Shown piece after piece: positions 33,891 through 36,516 of a stretch of DNA of 36,516 nt. The notes beneath the pieces were generated by a model. It saw only the letters and a program-made list of their open reading frames with translations. It was not told where the DNA came from and made no database searches. The DNA comes from UBA4656 sp002405525 (GTDB lineage Bacteria; Pseudomonadota; Gammaproteobacteria; Xanthomonadales; Ahniellaceae). Location: NCBI GenBank assembly GCA_036723735.1, contig DAIMGT010000037.1, positions 1-36,516 of the forward strand. Direction: 5' to 3'. The stretch's first letter is position 1; each line of letters begins with the position of its first letter. The position numbers and the translations under genes were made by a program.

Positions 33891-33916
33891 ACCTCCGATA
33901 CCTTGTTCTCGGAGGT
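33891..33916. promoter_or_regulatory. Inverted repeat upstream of the TonB receptor gene
   Basis: ACCTCCGA (33891-33898) and TCGGAGGT (33909-33916) form a perfect 8-bp inverted repeat with a 10-bp spacer, 92 bp before the TonB receptor ATG. A weak -10-like GATACC overlaps it, with no convincing -35. It may be an operator for a local regulator, or a hairpin in the leader RNA. A regulator gene is not adjacent. Confidence 0.5.
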
Positions 33917-34008
33917 TGGCGCCGCCGCGAGGCGGCCACGGATTCGCGCGTTCCCACACCCACGAGGTGCCCCGCATCCCCCGGCGGCGCCCACCAGGAG
34001 AAGCCCCG

Positions 34009-36510
34009 ATGACCACCCGCAAGACCTTGCTCAGCCTGTCGATCGCGCTGGCGCTCGCCGCCCCTGCCGCCTTCGCGCAGCAGGAATCCACCGAGGACGC
34101 CGCGGACGGCGAGGCCACCGAACTGGAGGCCATCGTGGTCACCGGCACCCGCGTGGCTGGCCGCACGGCCACCGAGACCGCGGTGCCGGTCGACATCATC
34201 GCCGGCGAGGCCCTGACCCGCGGCGGCAGCAACGAGATCAACCAGGCCCTGTCGGTGGCCCTGCCCTCTTACACCTTCCCCCGCCCCGGCCTCGCCGACG
34301 GTACCGACACCATCCGCCCGGCCACCCTGCGCGGTCTGGCGCCGGACCAGACCCTGGTGCTGGTCAACTCCAAGCGGCGCCACGCGGCGGCGCTGGTCAA
34401 CGTCAACGGCACGGTCGGCCGCGGTTCGGCGGCGGTGGACCTCAACACCATCCCGGGCGCCGCGGTGCAGGGCATCGAGGTGCTGCGCGACGGCGCCTCG
34501 GCGCAGTACGGTTCGGACGCCATCGCCGGCGTGATCAACGTGCTGCTGCGCCGCGACAGCGAAGGCGGCGGCGCGACCGCGTCCTACGGCCAGCGCGACA
34601 CCAGCTTCTCGTTCCCGACCACGCCGCCGCCGACCGGCGCGACCTGGAGCGCCCCGGCGGAGATCGAACGCGAGGCCACCGACGGCGAGACCTGGACCGT
34701 CGGCGGCTGGAAGGGCCTGGCGCTCGGCGCCGATGGCCACCTGACGCTGAGCCTCGAGTACAAGGACCAGAAGCGCACCGAGCGCGACGGCTACGACTTC
34801 CGCCAGCAGTACCCGCTCGTCAACGGCCAGTTCGACCCGCGCGAGGCCACCATCGACCGCTTCAACGCCTGGTACGGCGAGCCGGAGATCGAGCAGCTCA
34901 CCCTGTTCGGCAACGCCGGCTACAACCTCGACAGCGGCGCCCGTCTGTACGGCTGGGCCGGCTACCAGGCGCGCGACGCGCGTTCGGCCGGCTTCTTCCG
35001 CCGCGCGCTCGACGACCGCAACATCATCAGCATCTACCCCGACGGCTTCCTGCCGATCATCGCGCCCGAGGTCGACGACTTCAGCGCCGCCGGCGGCATC
35101 GAGTGGTCGTGGGGTGACTGGGCGATGGATTCCTCGCTGGTCTACGGCCGCAACAAGATGCAGTTCACGATCGAGAACACGCTGAACGCCTCGATCGGCC
35201 CGACTAGCGCCACCGAGTTCGACGCTGGTGGCTTCACCTACGACCAGCTGGTGTTCAACTTCTCCGGCGTGCGCTCGTTCGACATCGGCGGCCTCGCGTC
35301 GCCGCTCAACCTCGCCACCGGCATCGAGGCGCGCCGCGAGGGCTACGAGATCTTCGCCGGCGAGCCGGACTCCTACCGCTTCGGCGGCCGGACCCTGCCC
35401 AACGGCACGCCCGCGGCCCCGGGCGCCCAGGTCTTTCCGGGCTTCCAGCCCTCCAACGAAGTCAACGAGAGCCGCAACGCCGTCGGCGTCTACCTCGACC
35501 TCGAGGCCAACATCACCGAGCAGTTCCTCGCCTCGGCCGCGGTACGCTTCGAGGACTACTCCGACTTCGGCAGCAACACCTCGGGCAAGCTCGCCGGACG
35601 CTACGACCTGATGGAAGGCTTCGCCCTTCGCGGCTCGGCGCAGAGTGGCTTCCGCGCGCCGTCGCCGCAGCAGCAGTTCTTCACGACCACCTCGACCAAC
35701 TTCATCAACGGAGTGCCCTTCGACATAACGACCTTCCCGGCCGGCACGCCGGTCGCTGCGGCGCTCGGTTCGCAGCCGCTTGAGGCCGAAGAGTCAGAGA
35801 ACTACTCGTTGGGTGCTGTGCTCAACGTCGGGCCAGTGTCGATCACGCTCGATGCGTACCGGATCGAGATCGACAACCGCATCGTACTGTCGGAAAACCT
35901 CAACCAACCAAACGTGCGGGCATTTCTCACCGCGCAAGGGTTTACCGGAGTAGGCGCTGCCCGATTCTTCATCAACGGCGTAGACACCATCACGCGCGGC
36001 GTGGACGTGGTGGTCACCCTGCCGTGGGCCACGGACTTCGGCGACTTCGACTTCACCCTGTCGTCGAACCGCAATCGCACGGCGGTGACGCGCGTGCCGC
36101 AGACCCAGCAGCTGGCTGCCCTCAACCCGGCACCGGTACTGTTCGGCCGCGTCAACCTCCTGACCTTCGAGAAGGGCACGCCGGAAAGCAAGTACACGTT
36201 CAACACCGACTGGTCGCACGGCAACTTCGGCGTGACGCTGCGCGCCACGCGCTACGGCGAGGTGCTCAGCCCGGGTACCACGCCGGCGTTCGACTTCGTG
36301 CTGAGCCCCAAGACACTGGTCGACCTCGAGGGCCGCTGGCAGTTCACCGACAACCTCGGCTTCGCGCTGGGCGCCGAGAACCTGACCGACCAGTACCCGG
36401 ATGCGCTGCCGATCACCCTCAACACCACCGGCAACACCCCATATACGAACTACTCGCCGTTCGGCCGCGCGGGCCGGCTGTGGTACGCGCGGGTCTCGTA
36501 CCAGTTCTGA
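34009..36510 (+). CDS. TonB-dependent receptor
   Basis: This 833-residue outer-membrane receptor is complete. It has a signal peptide (residues 1-23, before QQESTED), a TonB-box region ELEAIVVTGTR (38-48), and a plug domain to about residue 165 with PATLRGLAPDQTLVLVNSKR, GRGSAAVDLNTIP and EVLRDGASAQYGSDAIAGVI. A 22-strand-type barrel follows, ending WYARVSYQF with the C-terminal Phe needed for assembly. GLRGS-type motifs such as GSAQSGFRAPSPQQQF are present. AGGAG lies 8 nt before the ATG. No FecR/sigma extension precedes the plug. Substrate is unknown; adjacency to an SLC45-type transporter suggests a carbohydrate. The segment at about 35,700-35,990 has noticeably lower GC than its flanks. 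Confidence 0.95.
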   Translation: MTTRKTLLSLSIALALAAPAAFAQQESTEDAADGEATELEAIVVTGTRVAGRTATETAVPVDIIAGEALTRGGSNEINQALSVALPSYTFPRPGLADGTDTIRPATLRGLAPDQTLVLVNSKRRHAAALVNVNGTVGRGSAAVDLNTIPGAAVQGIEVLRDGASAQYGSDAIAGVINVLLRRDSEGGGATASYGQRDTSFSFPTTPPPTGATWSAPAEIEREATDGETWTVGGWKGLALGADGHLTLSLEYKDQKRTERDGYDFRQQYPLVNGQFDPREATIDRFNAWYGEPEIEQLTLFGNAGYNLDSGARLYGWAGYQARDARSAGFFRRALDDRNIISIYPDGFLPIIAPEVDDFSAAGGIEWSWGDWAMDSSLVYGRNKMQFTIENTLNASIGPTSATEFDAGGFTYDQLVFNFSGVRSFDIGGLASPLNLATGIEARREGYEIFAGEPDSYRFGGRTLPNGTPAAPGAQVFPGFQPSNEVNESRNAVGVYLDLEANITEQFLASAAVRFEDYSDFGSNTSGKLAGRYDLMEGFALRGSAQSGFRAPSPQQQFFTTTSTNFINGVPFDITTFPAGTPVAAALGSQPLEAEESENYSLGAVLNVGPVSITLDAYRIEIDNRIVLSENLNQPNVRAFLTAQGFTGVGAARFFINGVDTITRGVDVVVTLPWATDFGDFDFTLSSNRNRTAVTRVPQTQQLAALNPAPVLFGRVNLLTFEKGTPESKYTFNTDWSHGNFGVTLRATRYGEVLSPGTTPAFDFVLSPKTLVDLEGRWQFTDNLGFALGAENLTDQYPDALPITLNTTGNTPYTNYSPFGRAGRLWYARVSYQF

Positions 36511-36516
36511 GCCCGC

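Overview
The window is GC-rich (about 70% by eye) and carries 25 protein-coding genes. It has no rRNA, tRNA, CRISPR array or intact insertion sequence that I can find. The gene content suggests a Gammaproteobacterium, probably Lysobacterales (Xanthomonadales in the broad sense). The pointers are a Pil-Chp chemosensory operon, a TorF-type porin, a TonB-dependent receptor, REP-like palindromes and a secreted protein ending in an 'NGFE' tail. This placement is an inference from gene content.

Layout. 1-3155: a secreted 59-residue-repeat protein (minus strand), a REP-like palindrome downstream of it, and a gene-poor 499-bp stretch holding a small inverted-end element. 3156-5473: chromate transporter chrA overlapping an MmcQ/YjbR gene, then a divergent GNAT acetyltransferase. 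5547-9017: complete mfd. 9238-17027: a five-gene chemosensory operon (pilG, pilH, pilI, pilJ, chpA) with a two-domain PilG-like regulator, a Cache-type receptor in the pilJ position and a reduced ChpA. 17255-22291: a TorF-like porin divergent from a complete polyamine ABC transporter, potFGHI. 22481-24529: a PmtA-like methyltransferase and mtnA. 24576-30483: a fatty-acid/acyl-CoA oxidation locus in which tetR-fadJ-like-thiolase (minus) diverges from a large acyl-CoA dehydrogenase (plus). A near-perfect 25-bp palindrome lies between them and overlaps a good sigma70-type promoter. 30712-36510: a quinone oxidoreductase, an SLC45-type MFS sugar transporter, a small secreted protein of unknown function and a complete TonB-dependent receptor.

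How the parts fit. The TetR locus looks like a self-contained beta-oxidation regulon: dehydrogenase, then hydratase/3-hydroxyacyl-CoA dehydrogenase, then thiolase, under one divergent operator. The pil-chp operon should form one signalling pathway from receptor through CheW to a hybrid CheA kinase and two response regulators, but no methyltransferase or methylesterase is encoded beside it. The porin and pot genes could form an outer-to-inner-membrane route for polyamines. The MFS-secreted protein-TonB receptor group resembles a carbohydrate uptake set, with unproven substrate.

The least explained features are non-coding. A structured repeat of about 84 bp begins exactly at the stop codons of two unrelated genes, mtnA and the quinone oxidoreductase. 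There is also a REP-like palindrome that has been absorbed into the coding end of pilI, inverted heptamer arrays, and an inverted repeat upstream of the TonB-dependent receptor.
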